Shown: positions 41,975-50,975 of the stretch, piece after piece
How positions within the stretch are numbered: the stretch's first letter is position 1
Layout of the letters: each line of letters begins with the position of its first letter
DNA from: an uncultured Muribaculaceae bacterium
GTDB lineage: Bacteria > Bacteroidota > Bacteroidia > Bacteroidales > Muribaculaceae
Length of the DNA: 64,000 nucleotides
Assembly (NCBI GenBank): GCA_910576935.1
Contig: CAJTKG010000009.1
Span: forward strand, 27,405 to 91,404
Direction: 5' to 3'
The notes under the pieces: model-generated
Databases searched by the model: none
What the model was told of the DNA's origin: nothing
What the model saw: only the letters and a program-made list of their open reading frames with translations
Made by a program: the position numbers and the translations under genes

Positions 41975-44254
41975 TCAGAAGCGGTAGGACGCGCCGGCAA
42001 GAATGCGGCCGACGGTTATGAATCTGTTCGACGTGCCGTAGGCAGGAATGACTCGGTTCATATAGGCCGATATGCAGGGTTCGATATGCAAGTCGATATT
42101 GGACGGAAGGTTGTAGCGGAATTGCAGCCCTGCGTTGCCCATCGCGCCCGTTGACGCGTCGCGTGCGTCGCTGAACCCGAGCCCACAGCCTATGGCGCCG
42201 ATTATGTGGAAACGGCGTTTCGGATTGCGGTCGATAAGTGAAGTGACGTTGAGCAGATAGTCGATGTTTGTTGTGGTGAGATTTACGTTATTGCGATGAG
42301 GTGACATCAGGTAGTCATAGCCGATATTAAATCTCAAGCCTGATATCAGCGAGAACCATCGTCCGATCGAGGCCTGAAAAGCTCCGCCGGCACGGTCGTT
42401 GACACTGCTGTTGACGCTCGGACCGCCGGCGATGCTGACAAAGTTGCGGTTGTCGCCTCCGAACACAGCGTCGTCAATCGAGCCGCGAGGACCTTTGAAC
42501 GTGCCGAGACGATAGTTAATACCCAGCATGATCCGTAACTCGGGAGTCCATCCGGGGTTGCCTAAGCCGCGAGGGCAGACCGCCAGAAGCTGAGGCTCGA
42601 CGTAAATGCTGAGGGCATCGTTGAGGCGGAACGATCCGTTCAGACCGATTTTACCGCCATAGACGAATTTGGCGGGGTCAACGTAATTTACAACGCCTCC
42701 GAACACACCCGTCACACCCGAAAGGTCAAACAGACGCTCGCTGTCATATCCGGCCATGGCTGTAGAGATGCTGAAGAGATAGTCGGCCGCGACTGTTGCC
42801 GATATGTAAGTGGGTTCGCGGCGGAATATTTCGCCCTCGGCGGTTATGCGCCATGATGATATGGGGGTGAAACGGCGGCCGAAACCGACTGAGCCGGCCA
42901 TGCCGTTACCATAGTCGCCTCTGAATCGTTTGACCGGGGCGAATCCGAGGGTAAGGAACAGGTTGCGGTCTTTGAGAAATTCTTCCAGAGCCTTGGGATA
43001 GTCGTGGTAGAAGTTGCCGAATGTATAGTGCACGCCGGCGGTCAGCGATCCTATGGCCTGGCGCGAGCCATAGCCCATATCGGTGCTGAATTTGCCGCCG
43101 AATACCTGAATCTGCGGTTCGATGAACAGACTCCAGTTGGGTGACAGGCGGAACGAGGCCGTCAGGCTCGCTTCAGCGCCCGGATACAGTTTGCCTCGGG
43201 CAGAGTTGCCATAGGCGAGTAGCGGACCGATGTTGAAATTGAGACCGAAGATACCGTCGGGATTATAGCCGCTGAAAGCGTTGGTTATATTCCACACATA
43301 ATCGATTGCTCCGGTAGCTATGTAGCGGTTGTTTTTCGCGCGAGGCACTTTGCCGTAGCGGCCGAATTCGGCCTTCACTCTAAGGGCTGAAGTATAAGTG
43401 AACCATTTGCCGAAACTTGCCGAGGATATGCCGTTGATGGAATTGCGGTCAAAATTGCGTAGGAAAGCCGCAGCGCCGGCGCCGGCAGAGAAGAATATAT
43501 GGCTGTCGTCGATATTAAGGAAATCTGATGGGCCGTTGCGGCGTTCGACTCCGCGGAGCAGACGGTATCCCAGACCGACAAAAAGATTGGCGTCGGGGCG
43601 GAACCGGCGAGTTGCGCCTCCACCGAACTTTGTGCCCGCAAGGAGGGTCAGTCTGGGTTCGACATACAGGAACATCGAACGGCTGACATTGAAACGCGCC
43701 TGCAGCGACGTGCGGAATCCTCCTTCGTTGCCCCATACGCCATCGCGGCGTATACGCTGATACTCTGCACCGATACCGCCGATAAGCTCGAAATGGCGGT
43801 TGCTGTCGTAATCACGTAGCAGAGCCGAGAAATTCATGAGATAGTCAGCCGAGAAAGATCCGAAATAAACGCGGGGCTTGCCTGAAAATTCAGAGTGCAG
43901 TCCGGCGTCAAAACTGATTCGGCCGCCATGTACGGGCGTAAACCAGTATCCGACACCGAGTTCGGCTCGTGCGCCGGGGCGGGTGTGGAGTCCGGTCATA
44001 GAGCCGCCGACGCCGCCGCTCACGAAAAGTCGCGAGGAGACTGTGCTGTCGGGGAAAGCACGTGACGGCAGTGGTTTCTGGAGTACGTAATCCAACGCAT
44101 TGAAACCGACTCTGACGGTGTCGTTGAGTTTGTAGTCGGTTTTTGCTGAAATTTCGTGAGATACTGTAAGGGAAATTACAGCGGCGATGCCTGCCGCCGA
44201 GACCACCCGGCCGAGACCCGAGAGTCTGAATATATTGATTGATAGCTTATTCAT
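41975..44254 (-). CDS. Outer-membrane protein of four tandem beta-barrel units
   Basis: The 759-residue protein has a signal peptide-like N-terminus (about 1-37) and four consecutive units at about 73-232, 252-412, 431-583 and 604-759. Each has a DYL/DYV strand (residues 137, 318, 491, 665) and a xxEP strand (YVEP, FIEP, YVEP, HIEP at 197, 377, 551, 724) and ends in YRL, YTF or YRF. The units are 173-180 residues apart at these marks. Each looks like a small 8-stranded barrel. No family name is recognised for the whole. It lies 14 bp downstream of the CarboxypepD/OmpA-like gene and is presumably co-transcribed. Confidence 0.75.
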   Translation of the reverse strand: MNKLSINIFRLSGLGRVVSAAGIAAVISLTVSHEISAKTDYKLNDTVRVGFNALDYVLQKPLPSRAFPDSTVSSRLFVSGGVGGSMTGLHTRPGARAELGVGYWFTPVHGGRISFDAGLHSEFSGKPRVYFGSFSADYLMNFSALLRDYDSNRHFELIGGIGAEYQRIRRDGVWGNEGGFRTSLQARFNVSRSMFLYVEPRLTLLAGTKFGGGATRRFRPDANLFVGLGYRLLRGVERRNGPSDFLNIDDSHIFFSAGAGAAAFLRNFDRNSINGISSASFGKWFTYTSALRVKAEFGRYGKVPRAKNNRYIATGAIDYVWNITNAFSGYNPDGIFGLNFNIGPLLAYGNSARGKLYPGAEASLTASFRLSPNWSLFIEPQIQVFGGKFSTDMGYGSRQAIGSLTAGVHYTFGNFYHDYPKALEEFLKDRNLFLTLGFAPVKRFRGDYGNGMAGSVGFGRRFTPISSWRITAEGEIFRREPTYISATVAADYLFSISTAMAGYDSERLFDLSGVTGVFGGVVNYVDPAKFVYGGKIGLNGSFRLNDALSIYVEPQLLAVCPRGLGNPGWTPELRIMLGINYRLGTFKGPRGSIDDAVFGGDNRNFVSIAGGPSVNSSVNDRAGGAFQASIGRWFSLISGLRFNIGYDYLMSPHRNNVNLTTTNIDYLLNVTSLIDRNPKRRFHIIGAIGCGLGFSDARDASTGAMGNAGLQFRYNLPSNIDLHIEPCISAYMNRVIPAYGTSNRFITVGRILAGASYRF

Positions 44255-44268
44255 TGTTACAGCAGAAC

Positions 44269-46374
44269 TTATATGTCAGTAGATTGGTCGGTGTCACCGG
44301 TTTCACTCTCGCCTTCAAGATCTTCGAGCAGCTCGGTCATGTCGCCGTCGACGCGTGCCACGTCGCGCAGTGACGGGTCGAGGTGCAGGGCGTTTTCGAG
44401 GAAGATCAGAGCGATGGAGTACTCGTCGACACGGTTTGCCGCAGTAGCCTTGATATACTGTTCGATAGCCGAATCACCAAGTTTTTTGGCACTTTCCCAC
44501 GCCTGCTCGTTATCCTTCAGTGCGAGAAGAAGAAGCACTTCGTTGATCGGAGAGTCTTCAGACACTTCCTGTACTACCTCCTGATAGCGGCCGTTCAGAG
44601 CCGCGCTATATACTTTTCCCTTGTGGTATTCCGGAGTGTCGGGCAAATCGAAAAACAGCGAATCGGCGCGTGAATATCTGTCGTTTCTGAGGCAACTTGC
44701 CGCCATATTGTAGCGGGTCTCTTCGGGTAATTTGCGCCATGTTTCCTTGTCAGCGAAGAACGGTTCGAGGATGGTCGGGTCAGCTTTATCCCCGTCAATC
44801 AGCAAACCCGACAGGTCGCTTGCCGCGACAAGAAAGTCGGGATGCACTTCGAGGGTGCGGCGCATGATGGTCTCACACTGCGACGAATCGGCCGTGACAG
44901 AGTATAGACGCCAGAAGTGATATTTGGTCATGTTGCGGTAGTCTGACTCATAAAGCTGTCTTATCTCTCGGTCGTTGAGCGGACGATATTGAGACGTTAC
45001 AATCTGATACTGTACTCGGCGCAGGCGGGGGAGGTAATTCTCGGCCAAAAGACTTTTGTAGTACGGCAACCGTTTCATGCGTGGTGTCAGTGCTGATGAA
45101 TTATTGCCGTATTTAATGATGATGGCTTCAATCTCCTTGGCCTCGTCCATGTGATTGTCGGCGCGGAGCAGATTGACGATGTCCTGCCACGAAGCGACGT
45201 TTGCATTGGTGGTGATTTCGGCATTGCGGCGCAGATTTTCGGGTACAGACTGCAATATCACATCCATGGCCGACCGCATGCGGCCGCCGGCCAGCTTCAT
45301 ATTCTTTTCATGCGAGCCTTCGGGCGATGCCGTGCCGGTGATATGGAAACTCTTGAGCATCATGTCGGGATTGGCGTCGATGGCGCGGAACCGGTCGAGC
45401 AGGGCGTCTATTTCGGCGCGGTTACGTCCCATGCCGAGGTTAAGATTCGTTTTGTTTACTTCAAAAACCAGATTCATGTTGCCTTTGGTGTCTCGAAGTT
45501 CGATGTCGGGCTGGGGCAGATATCGGTCGTCAGCGACTCTGACACCGTTGAGCTTATATCTGAGGAAACGGAGGGGGTTCACCGTGCCGCGGGCGATCAT
45601 GGCGGTATCGGAGAAGACGATTCGATTATAATCCTCCATCGACGACATCACAAGACAAATGAAGTCATGATTGGTATTTTCCACATAGAGTGAATCGGCA
45701 ATTGTTACCATATCGTCGGTGCGGCGTCCGGTTGTTTTTATTTCCCGAAACACAGTGAGAGGGTCGATGCTGTCGTTGAAGTCATGCATACGGCGCTGGG
45801 TTATGGCGTATCGCCCTCCGTCGAATACCACAGGCTTGAGATATGACAGTTTGCGGAGGGTGACGTCGTATATCGTCGGCTGGATAATCATGCGCTTTTG
45901 CGATGAAAAAAATTTGTGCGGTATTCTCACATGTTTTTTAAGATGGATATAATTGCCCTTGACGTCGAGTTCGGCATTATCAATAATGAAAGCGTTGTCC
46001 ATACCTTTAGCTACGACAAGCAACTCCTCGAGTTGCTGAGGTTTGGGCATAAGCGACACTTCGATAGACAGTCGCCCGCGTACAGGTTCGGTAAGGCTTT
46101 CCACGTTGACGCTCGAAAAGATGAGTTCGTCGTTCTCGTCGACAGACACCGTGAAGCGGCCTTCGATATTGGTCGAGCCGATAAGCTTCCCGGTAGACGC
46201 ACACCGGATGGCTACGCCGTCGAGCGATTCGCGGCTTCCCTGTGAGAGCACTCTGCCGCGTACGTTAATCTGACGGGCATCAGCCGGTAGAGCAAAAAAG
46301 AGCGGCATGAGTAATGCCGAAATGGCTGTCATGGCGATAGCCCGGTATTTATGCATATTTTTCACCGTTGTCAT
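44269..46374 (-). CDS. CarboxypepD_reg, OmpA-like and TPR-containing envelope protein
   Basis: The 701-residue protein has a signal peptide (about 1-34, PADA), then a CarboxypepD_reg-like domain (36-115, INVRGRVLSQGSRESLDGV). A long middle part follows, and an OmpA-like segment (about 310-400) with ITGTASPEGSHEKNMKLAGGR, recalling DUF3868 proteins. The C-terminal half is helical and TPR-like, with an acidic tail. In Bacteroides, DUF3575 and DUF3868 proteins sit together in front of fimbrial genes, and the upstream gene here is DUF3575-like. The ATG at 46374 abuts the upstream stop; 46356 is an alternative. Confidence 0.7.
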   Translation of the reverse strand: MTTVKNMHKYRAIAMTAISALLMPLFFALPADARQINVRGRVLSQGSRESLDGVAIRCASTGKLIGSTNIEGRFTVSVDENDELIFSSVNVESLTEPVRGRLSIEVSLMPKPQQLEELLVVAKGMDNAFIIDNAELDVKGNYIHLKKHVRIPHKFFSSQKRMIIQPTIYDVTLRKLSYLKPVVFDGGRYAITQRRMHDFNDSIDPLTVFREIKTTGRRTDDMVTIADSLYVENTNHDFICLVMSSMEDYNRIVFSDTAMIARGTVNPLRFLRYKLNGVRVADDRYLPQPDIELRDTKGNMNLVFEVNKTNLNLGMGRNRAEIDALLDRFRAIDANPDMMLKSFHITGTASPEGSHEKNMKLAGGRMRSAMDVILQSVPENLRRNAEITTNANVASWQDIVNLLRADNHMDEAKEIEAIIIKYGNNSSALTPRMKRLPYYKSLLAENYLPRLRRVQYQIVTSQYRPLNDREIRQLYESDYRNMTKYHFWRLYSVTADSSQCETIMRRTLEVHPDFLVAASDLSGLLIDGDKADPTILEPFFADKETWRKLPEETRYNMAASCLRNDRYSRADSLFFDLPDTPEYHKGKVYSAALNGRYQEVVQEVSEDSPINEVLLLLALKDNEQAWESAKKLGDSAIEQYIKATAANRVDEYSIALIFLENALHLDPSLRDVARVDGDMTELLEDLEGESETGDTDQSTDI

Positions 46375-46950
46375 TTACTTGAAAATATATGAAAAAGATA
46401 ACCCCAGTCGTATGGGTACAAGCTTGAAGTGAGAATAATTTTTCTGTGCCGGACGTTCTTCTCCGTGGTAGTCGAAAGCCTTGATGTGGGCCACACCCAC
46501 GCCGGCTTCAAATTCCATATTCCAGTGGTTTGAAAGGATCAGAGCATAGCCGTACGACACACCGGCGCCGATGGCATCACCGTTGAAGTGGTGGTCGGCG
46601 TGGCTTAGATTGAGAGCTGCCGCAGTTGCCGAAAGTGCCACAAAGTGACGTGCCATTGGACGGTTGAACCAATATCTGAGTTCAGGTTCGACCCGGTAAT
46701 TTTTTGTCGAAATGTCGGCAATGCTTATATTGAACGGATTGGCGGCGAAGGCCATCTGCATGGTTAGCTTTGAACTGAGCCGCGCCTCGACCGAAAGATT
46801 CGGTGTCATAATCATCCAGTCTATTGCGTTGGTTTTAAGTGCGACTCGCTGGGCGTTTGCCTGATGTGCTACGGCAAATAGACAGATGAATATTAAAGAA
46901 CGGAAAATCAGACATAAGCGACTGTTCCGAATATAGAAAGGGTGTGTCAT
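46375..46950 (-). CDS. DUF3575-type outer-membrane protein
   Basis: The 191-residue protein has a signal peptide ending near HQANA, then VALKTNAIDWMIMTPNLSVEARLSSKLTM, YRVEPELRYWFNRPMARHFV, and a barrel-like ending LGLSFSYIFK. The pattern KTNxxxWxxxxPNLxxE and EPExRYWF is that of DUF3575. Such proteins neighbour fimbrial assembly genes in Bacteroides; the function is not established. The following gene starts on the next base. Confidence 0.8.
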   Translation of the reverse strand: MTHPFYIRNSRLCLIFRSLIFICLFAVAHQANAQRVALKTNAIDWMIMTPNLSVEARLSSKLTMQMAFAANPFNISIADISTKNYRVEPELRYWFNRPMARHFVALSATAAALNLSHADHHFNGDAIGAGVSYGYALILSNHWNMEFEAGVGVAHIKAFDYHGEERPAQKNYSHFKLVPIRLGLSFSYIFK

Positions 46951-46985
46951 ATTTGAAAATTTTACCTATTTTGGAAAAATTGACG

Positions 46986-46993
46986 CAAAATTA
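46986..46993 (-). promoter_or_regulatory. -7 element of the DUF3575 operon
   Basis: The minus strand reads TAATTTTG 35 bp upstream of the DUF3575 ATG, an exact -7 match. The -33 region is AT-rich without a TTG. Confidence 0.5.
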
Positions 46994-47082
46994 GTAAAAT
47001 TTTCTAATGTGGTAAATTTGTTACATAAATATTGTTAAAATAAAATATTTGTGATGTAATTTCTGCATCACAATAAAGAGAC

Positions 47083-47130
47083 AAGCGCCTAAGCGACAAA
47101 TTAAAAAAACTGTTTGTCGTTTAGGCGCTT
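47083..47130 (-). terminator. Hairpin downstream of the S1/P1 nuclease
   Basis: A 16-bp stem with one mismatch (AAGCGCCTAAGCGACA with TGTCGTTTAGGCGCTT) lies 30 bp past the nuclease stop. The minus-strand tail is only moderately U-rich (GTCTCTTTATT), so termination may be partial. Confidence 0.6.
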
Positions 47131-47159
47131 ATGGTGTATATCGTACCGGTTGCAAGCTG

Positions 47160-47966
47160 TTAATCGCCTGAATTCGACAGATACTCGGCGCGGTAGTCCG
47201 AATCGTAGATGAGGTTGAGTGTATGCGCCAGACGCAGGCCGCCTTTGAGAAAGCTGTCTTCAACGGTCGGTGTCCAGCGGGCTATGTCATTGTATGATAT
47301 ATTTATGCCGGGCTGGAAGTACGTATATACTTTCGAGGCGATGCCGACAGACTCTTTGGCCCAGTCGTCAACAGTGCCGCTGAGTATGGCTTCGGTTGTA
47401 GCTTCGTCGGCGCGGTCGATCTGTTGCTGCCATTCGCTATAACTCCATTTGTGTGCTGCTTCGGGGAGCGAGCTGTCCCATACCGAATGTAGATTGTTGT
47501 CACGTCCGAAAAATTTGACCTTGATGCGGTTGCCGCCGAGATCGGTGGCATGGCCCATATGCAGAGGCATATGCAGGTCGCCCATCACGTGGACGAGTAT
47601 TTTCAAGGCGAGTTGAGCGTCTTTTAGTGTTGCGGAGGCCGATAGGGTTTCGATCTGTGCTTTTATGGCGGTGACGGCGTCGCCCGAGGGGTTTGCCTGT
47701 GCTGTTTCGTATGTCTCGTCGGCATCGACGTTCTTATAGTGCCAGGTTTTGGTATATCTCATGTCGGGCTGATGACTTGCGTTGTCGAGCCAGTTTGACC
47801 AATAGACGATTGATTTGCCTTCGAGTATCGAGTCGATGGACGCGGCTGTGGCGGGGGTCAGATGCTGTTCTGCGATGTAGGCTGTTGTATCGTGCCCCTT
47901 TTGCCCCCATCCGAAAGCCGATACGGCTATCGATGCGGCCGCGGCGAGAAGTGTCAGTCTTTTCAT
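47160..47966 (-). CDS. S1/P1-type nuclease, secreted
   Basis: The 268-residue protein has a signal peptide ending AFG, so the mature protein starts with Trp (WGQKGHDTTAYIAE), which is the first zinc ligand in this family. Further ligands appear in SHQPDMRY, TWHYKN and HVMGDLHMPLHMGHATDLGGN. It should be a three-zinc phosphodiesterase that cleaves single-stranded DNA/RNA and removes 3' phosphates, working in the periplasm or outside. It may help salvage nucleotides. The rplU-rpmA terminator lies 31 bp upstream of its start, leaving little room for a promoter. Confidence 0.9.
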   Translation of the reverse strand: MKRLTLLAAAASIAVSAFGWGQKGHDTTAYIAEQHLTPATAASIDSILEGKSIVYWSNWLDNASHQPDMRYTKTWHYKNVDADETYETAQANPSGDAVTAIKAQIETLSASATLKDAQLALKILVHVMGDLHMPLHMGHATDLGGNRIKVKFFGRDNNLHSVWDSSLPEAAHKWSYSEWQQQIDRADEATTEAILSGTVDDWAKESVGIASKVYTYFQPGINISYNDIARWTPTVEDSFLKGGLRLAHTLNLIYDSDYRAEYLSNSGD

Positions 47967-47996
47967 AAATATGGATATTACGGTTGTTAAAAAAAA

Positions 47997-48032
47997 GACG
48001 GGCCGCTCAAAACTATCTTGAGCCGGCCCGTC
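47997..48032 (-). terminator. Terminator of the rplU-rpmA operon
   Basis: On the minus strand the stem GACGGGCCGGCTCAA with TTGAGCGGCCCGTC (one bulge, 7-nt loop) is followed by TTTTTTTT. It lies 34 bp past the rpmA stop. Confidence 0.93.
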
Positions 48033-48065
48033 GTCAATAAGTTGGATTTGTGTTGTCGTGGCTGT

Positions 48066-48341
48066 TTATGCTTCGGCGACTTCGACAGCGGCGGGTTTGA
48101 CGTTGATGAATTTGCGTCCGCCCTTGCCTTCTGTGAATACAACAGTGCCGTCAATGAGAGCGTAGATTGTGTGGTCTTTGCCCATGCCGACATTGAGTCC
48201 TGGGTGGTGGACTGTGCCGCGCTGACGTTTGATGATGTTACCTGCTTTGGCAAACTGGCCGCCAAAGATTTTCACGCCGAGTCGCTTGCTTTCTGACTCA
48301 CGGCCGTTCTTAGAACTACCAACACCTTTTTTATGTGCCAT
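48066..48341 (-). CDS. rpmA: 50S ribosomal protein L27
   Basis: The 91-residue protein begins MAHKKGVGSSKNGRESESKRLG, the conserved L27 N-terminus, and has IIKRQRGTVHHPG and GKDHTIYALIDG. It directly follows rplU (20 bp), the standard pair. The N-terminus has no propeptide. Confidence 0.98.
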   Translation of the reverse strand: MAHKKGVGSSKNGRESESKRLGVKIFGGQFAKAGNIIKRQRGTVHHPGLNVGMGKDHTIYALIDGTVVFTEGKGGRKFINVKPAAVEVAEA

Positions 48342-48361
48342 TTTGTTTAAGTTTTAAAAGG

Positions 48362-48682
48362 TTAAGCGACTATGTCTTTGATCACGATCTTGGTGAAATA
48401 CTGGCGATGGCCGTTTTTGCGGCGATAGCCTTTGCGACGTTTTTTCTTGAAAACGATCACTTTGTCACCTTTTACGAGGGGAGTAGCTACCTCGCATACA
48501 ACTTTTGCTCCTTCAACGGTAGGAGCGCCGACTTTCACGGCACCGTCGGCATCAGCGAGGAGGACGCGGTCAAACTCTACTTTGTCTCCTTCTTTTACTT
48601 GCTCACCGAGATAGTGGACATACAGAAATTTGTCTTTTTCAGCTTTGAACTGCTGTCCCTGGATTTCTACGATAACGTACAT
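48362..48682 (-). CDS. rplU: 50S ribosomal protein L21
   Basis: The 106-residue protein begins MYVIVEIQGQQFKAEKDKFLYV and ends in a basic KKKRRKGYRRKNGHRQYFT tract, the rRNA-binding part of L21. It heads a two-gene operon with rpmA and has a leader of about 90 bases. Confidence 0.98.
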   Translation of the reverse strand: MYVIVEIQGQQFKAEKDKFLYVHYLGEQVKEGDKVEFDRVLLADADGAVKVGAPTVEGAKVVCEVATPLVKGDKVIVFKKKRRKGYRRKNGHRQYFTKIVIKDIVA

Positions 48683-48771
48683 TTGTTATTGATAATAAAA
48701 ATGTTAACCCACTGAGGCGGCGCCCTGGAATCTGACTCGGACGCTCTTGGTTGAGCCTATTGCGGAAAATT
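48683..48771 (-). promoter_or_regulatory. Leader of the rplU operon
   Basis: About 90 bases separate the promoter from rplU. The minus strand holds several G/C-rich segments (GGCTCAACCAAGAGC, GGGCGCCGCCTC) that could fold into two short hairpins. L21 leaders exist in other bacteria; this one is only a candidate. Confidence 0.35.
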
Positions 48772-48777
48772 TCGCTG

Positions 48778-48809
48778 CAAAGTTACTCGTTTGCTCTGAA
48801 ACAGACAAA
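48778..48809 (-). promoter_or_regulatory. Promoter of the rplU operon
   Basis: The minus strand reads TTTG, 20 bp, then TAACTTTG, a full match to the consensus about 96 bp before the rplU ATG. Confidence 0.82.
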
Positions 48810-48850
48810 TATCTTCGTGCAATTTTTAATATTTTTTAATGCGGGGAGGC

Positions 48851-49471
48851 TTAAAAATTATATCCGATGGTGAAAGTCACACGGTTTTCGTGAAATTTCG
48901 CGTCAGAGTCACTGAGCATGTTGAGCATGCCGAGCGAACCGCTCACAGCGTAAAAGAAACGTTTGTATGACACACCCGCGCCGATACCCCATAAGAGATC
49001 AACGCGTTTCATGCCACCGTCTTCGCCATATAGACTTGCCGAGTAGCCGCCATTGTGCTCTTTTGCTGAAAAGCCGATTTCGAGCTCAGGTCCGGTGAAG
49101 ACATGGAGGCCGATTTCATCGGTGAGACCGAAACGGTAGCCGGCCATGACAGGAATGCGCATACCGAATTTACGTATCGAGGCATCAGTGTCGACAACGT
49201 CGTCATTGAACGAATATTGGTTATAATATAGTTTCAGCCCCGGTTCGATATAAAAGCCGGCTGTTATGGGGGCTGTGTAGACAGCGCCGAATTCAATGCC
49301 GCCGCCGACCGAGAATGCGTCTACGCCTACGCCGTCTTGTGATATTTCGCCCGGGCAGGCTATTTCACCACCGACGCGGATGCCGAAATGTCCGTGTGAG
49401 TCTGAATTCTGTGCCGATAAGCCGACAGATAAGAGCGCTGTTGCAGCGAGGATGCAGAAAAATTTTTTCAT
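48851..49471 (-). CDS. Small outer-membrane beta-barrel protein
   Basis: The 206-residue protein has a signal peptide (MKKFFCILAATALLSVGLSAQ) and a porin-family/OMP_b-brl pattern: GHFGIRVGGEIACPG, AGFYIEPGLKLYYNQYSF, FGMRIPVMAGYRFGLTD, and a terminal FTIGYNF. Such 8-stranded barrels are common Bacteroidetes surface proteins without assigned substrates. It begins 31 bp after the amidase gene stops, so they may be co-transcribed. Confidence 0.8.
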   Translation of the reverse strand: MKKFFCILAATALLSVGLSAQNSDSHGHFGIRVGGEIACPGEISQDGVGVDAFSVGGGIEFGAVYTAPITAGFYIEPGLKLYYNQYSFNDDVVDTDASIRKFGMRIPVMAGYRFGLTDEIGLHVFTGPELEIGFSAKEHNGGYSASLYGEDGGMKRVDLLWGIGAGVSYKRFFYAVSGSLGMLNMLSDSDAKFHENRVTFTIGYNF

Positions 49472-49502
49472 AGCGTGTGTGGAATTATAATTGTAGAGGT
49501 AA

Positions 49503-50963
49503 TTATTTCAGTGAAGCCTTGACGGTTTTGATATAGTCTTCGATGCCGAGATAAATCTGACGGGCCATGCGGGTACGGAAGTCGGGATCTGCAAGCAGTT
49601 CTTCTTCGTGGAGCGAACTCATGAATAGACCTTCGACGAGCATATTGGGGTAGTCAGTCGGCCCGTTGAGCGAAAAATTGAAGTTGCCTACAAGACCGAA
49701 GAACGGTACGTCGAGTTCAAGCATTCGCCGTGCTATGGTCTCGGCGAGCGGGCGGTCGAAGATGTGCTTGAACAAGGCGGCAGTGCCGGGTGATGTCAGA
49801 GGCGAGCCTCCCGAGTTGTTGTGGACCGACACGGCGAGCTGTACGCCCCCGTTTTTCCATATTTCTTTACGTCGTGTCATTGACGGACCGGTATCGCCGT
49901 CGCGTGTCAGTACGACCTTCGCACCGGCGCGTTCGAGCATGTCGCGCAGTTTGAGCACTATATCAAGGTTGAGGTCTTTCTCTTTAAGGCCCGAAGGTGA
50001 TATGGCGCCGGGAAATTCACCGCCATGGCCGGCGTCGAGTCCGATGACAAGACCGTCGATAGAGAGTTTTGCCGGACGGTGCCTTACGTCAATAGTAAGG
50101 TTATTGCCTTCATAGCCGACGCTGAATCCCCAGTTGTAACGGTCTTTGAGATGTATTATGACACGGTAGACGTCGCTGTCGATCTGGTCGAAGTCAACAT
50201 AATCGATCATCCCGAGATCGAGAGTGCGTTGTGTCATCCAATTGCTGTTGTCGGTAGCCCCGTAGAGGTCTACGGTGATAGTCGACGGATCGAGATTGGT
50301 GCGGTAGCGATAGGCGAGTCTGGCAGGCAGCGCGATGCTGATGCGGTCGCGGTCGCCTGTGTTGATAATACTCCAGCTGCCGGTGTTGAATATCGGATTG
50401 GCGGTTTCGGCCGGAGCGGTATATTCTTTCGGGATGTAGGCGAAATGGTTGTTTGCGAGAGCAACGCGATATAGGCTGCCTTTTGTGCCGTCGGCCTTGA
50501 GCCTGATGCCTTCGTCTACGAATCCCATCTTCGAGCCGCCGAGACGATCGTCACCGTTGCCAAACTGCAGATATGCGCCTTTGGTTGTCACTATATATCG
50601 GGGATGTTCGAGCGGCGTTGTCATCTCGTTGGCAAAACTGTCGTCAGCCTTTACCGTGTTTTTAGGCGCTTCGGTGCGATAGATTTTGAATACGCGTTTT
50701 TCGGTCATACCGCCTTTCGAGGCAGAGACTGTCACAGTGTTGTCGCCGGGCGTGAGACCGATTTCGCCACCGAACGAGCCGGTCCGGTAGACCTTAACCG
50801 ATTTACCGTTGATAGTGGCGGTCGCTCCGGGCTCGGTGACCGCCACTATCGTTTGTGTTGCAGTTGTGACGGTGTCAACATCTCCGCTGTAGATTTTTAA
50901 CGGCAGCGAGGCCGAGGCGGTCGCGGCATATAATAATATGAGCGGCGTGATTACTTTTTTCAT
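49503..50963 (-). CDS. N-acetylmuramoyl-L-alanine amidase (Amidase_3)
   Basis: The 486-residue protein has a signal peptide (about 1-19). Two beta-rich regions follow: an Ig-like part (about 35-95) and an SH3/AMIN-like part (about 115-300). The C-terminal Amidase_3 domain (about 305-486) has the zinc residues His313 (DAGHGG), Glu328 (EKDLNLD) and His381 (SVHNNSGG), with the catalytic Glu444 (LVEGLFMS). It should split the amide between MurNAc and the stem peptide in the periplasm, for daughter-cell separation or turnover. The gene starts 12 bp past the acyl-CoA synthetase stop. Confidence 0.9.
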   Translation of the reverse strand: MKKVITPLILLYAATASASLPLKIYSGDVDTVTTATQTIVAVTEPGATATINGKSVKVYRTGSFGGEIGLTPGDNTVTVSASKGGMTEKRVFKIYRTEAPKNTVKADDSFANEMTTPLEHPRYIVTTKGAYLQFGNGDDRLGGSKMGFVDEGIRLKADGTKGSLYRVALANNHFAYIPKEYTAPAETANPIFNTGSWSIINTGDRDRISIALPARLAYRYRTNLDPSTITVDLYGATDNSNWMTQRTLDLGMIDYVDFDQIDSDVYRVIIHLKDRYNWGFSVGYEGNNLTIDVRHRPAKLSIDGLVIGLDAGHGGEFPGAISPSGLKEKDLNLDIVLKLRDMLERAGAKVVLTRDGDTGPSMTRRKEIWKNGGVQLAVSVHNNSGGSPLTSPGTAALFKHIFDRPLAETIARRMLELDVPFFGLVGNFNFSLNGPTDYPNMLVEGLFMSSLHEEELLADPDFRTRMARQIYLGIEDYIKTVKASLK

Positions 50964-50975
50964 TGCTGTTTTATG

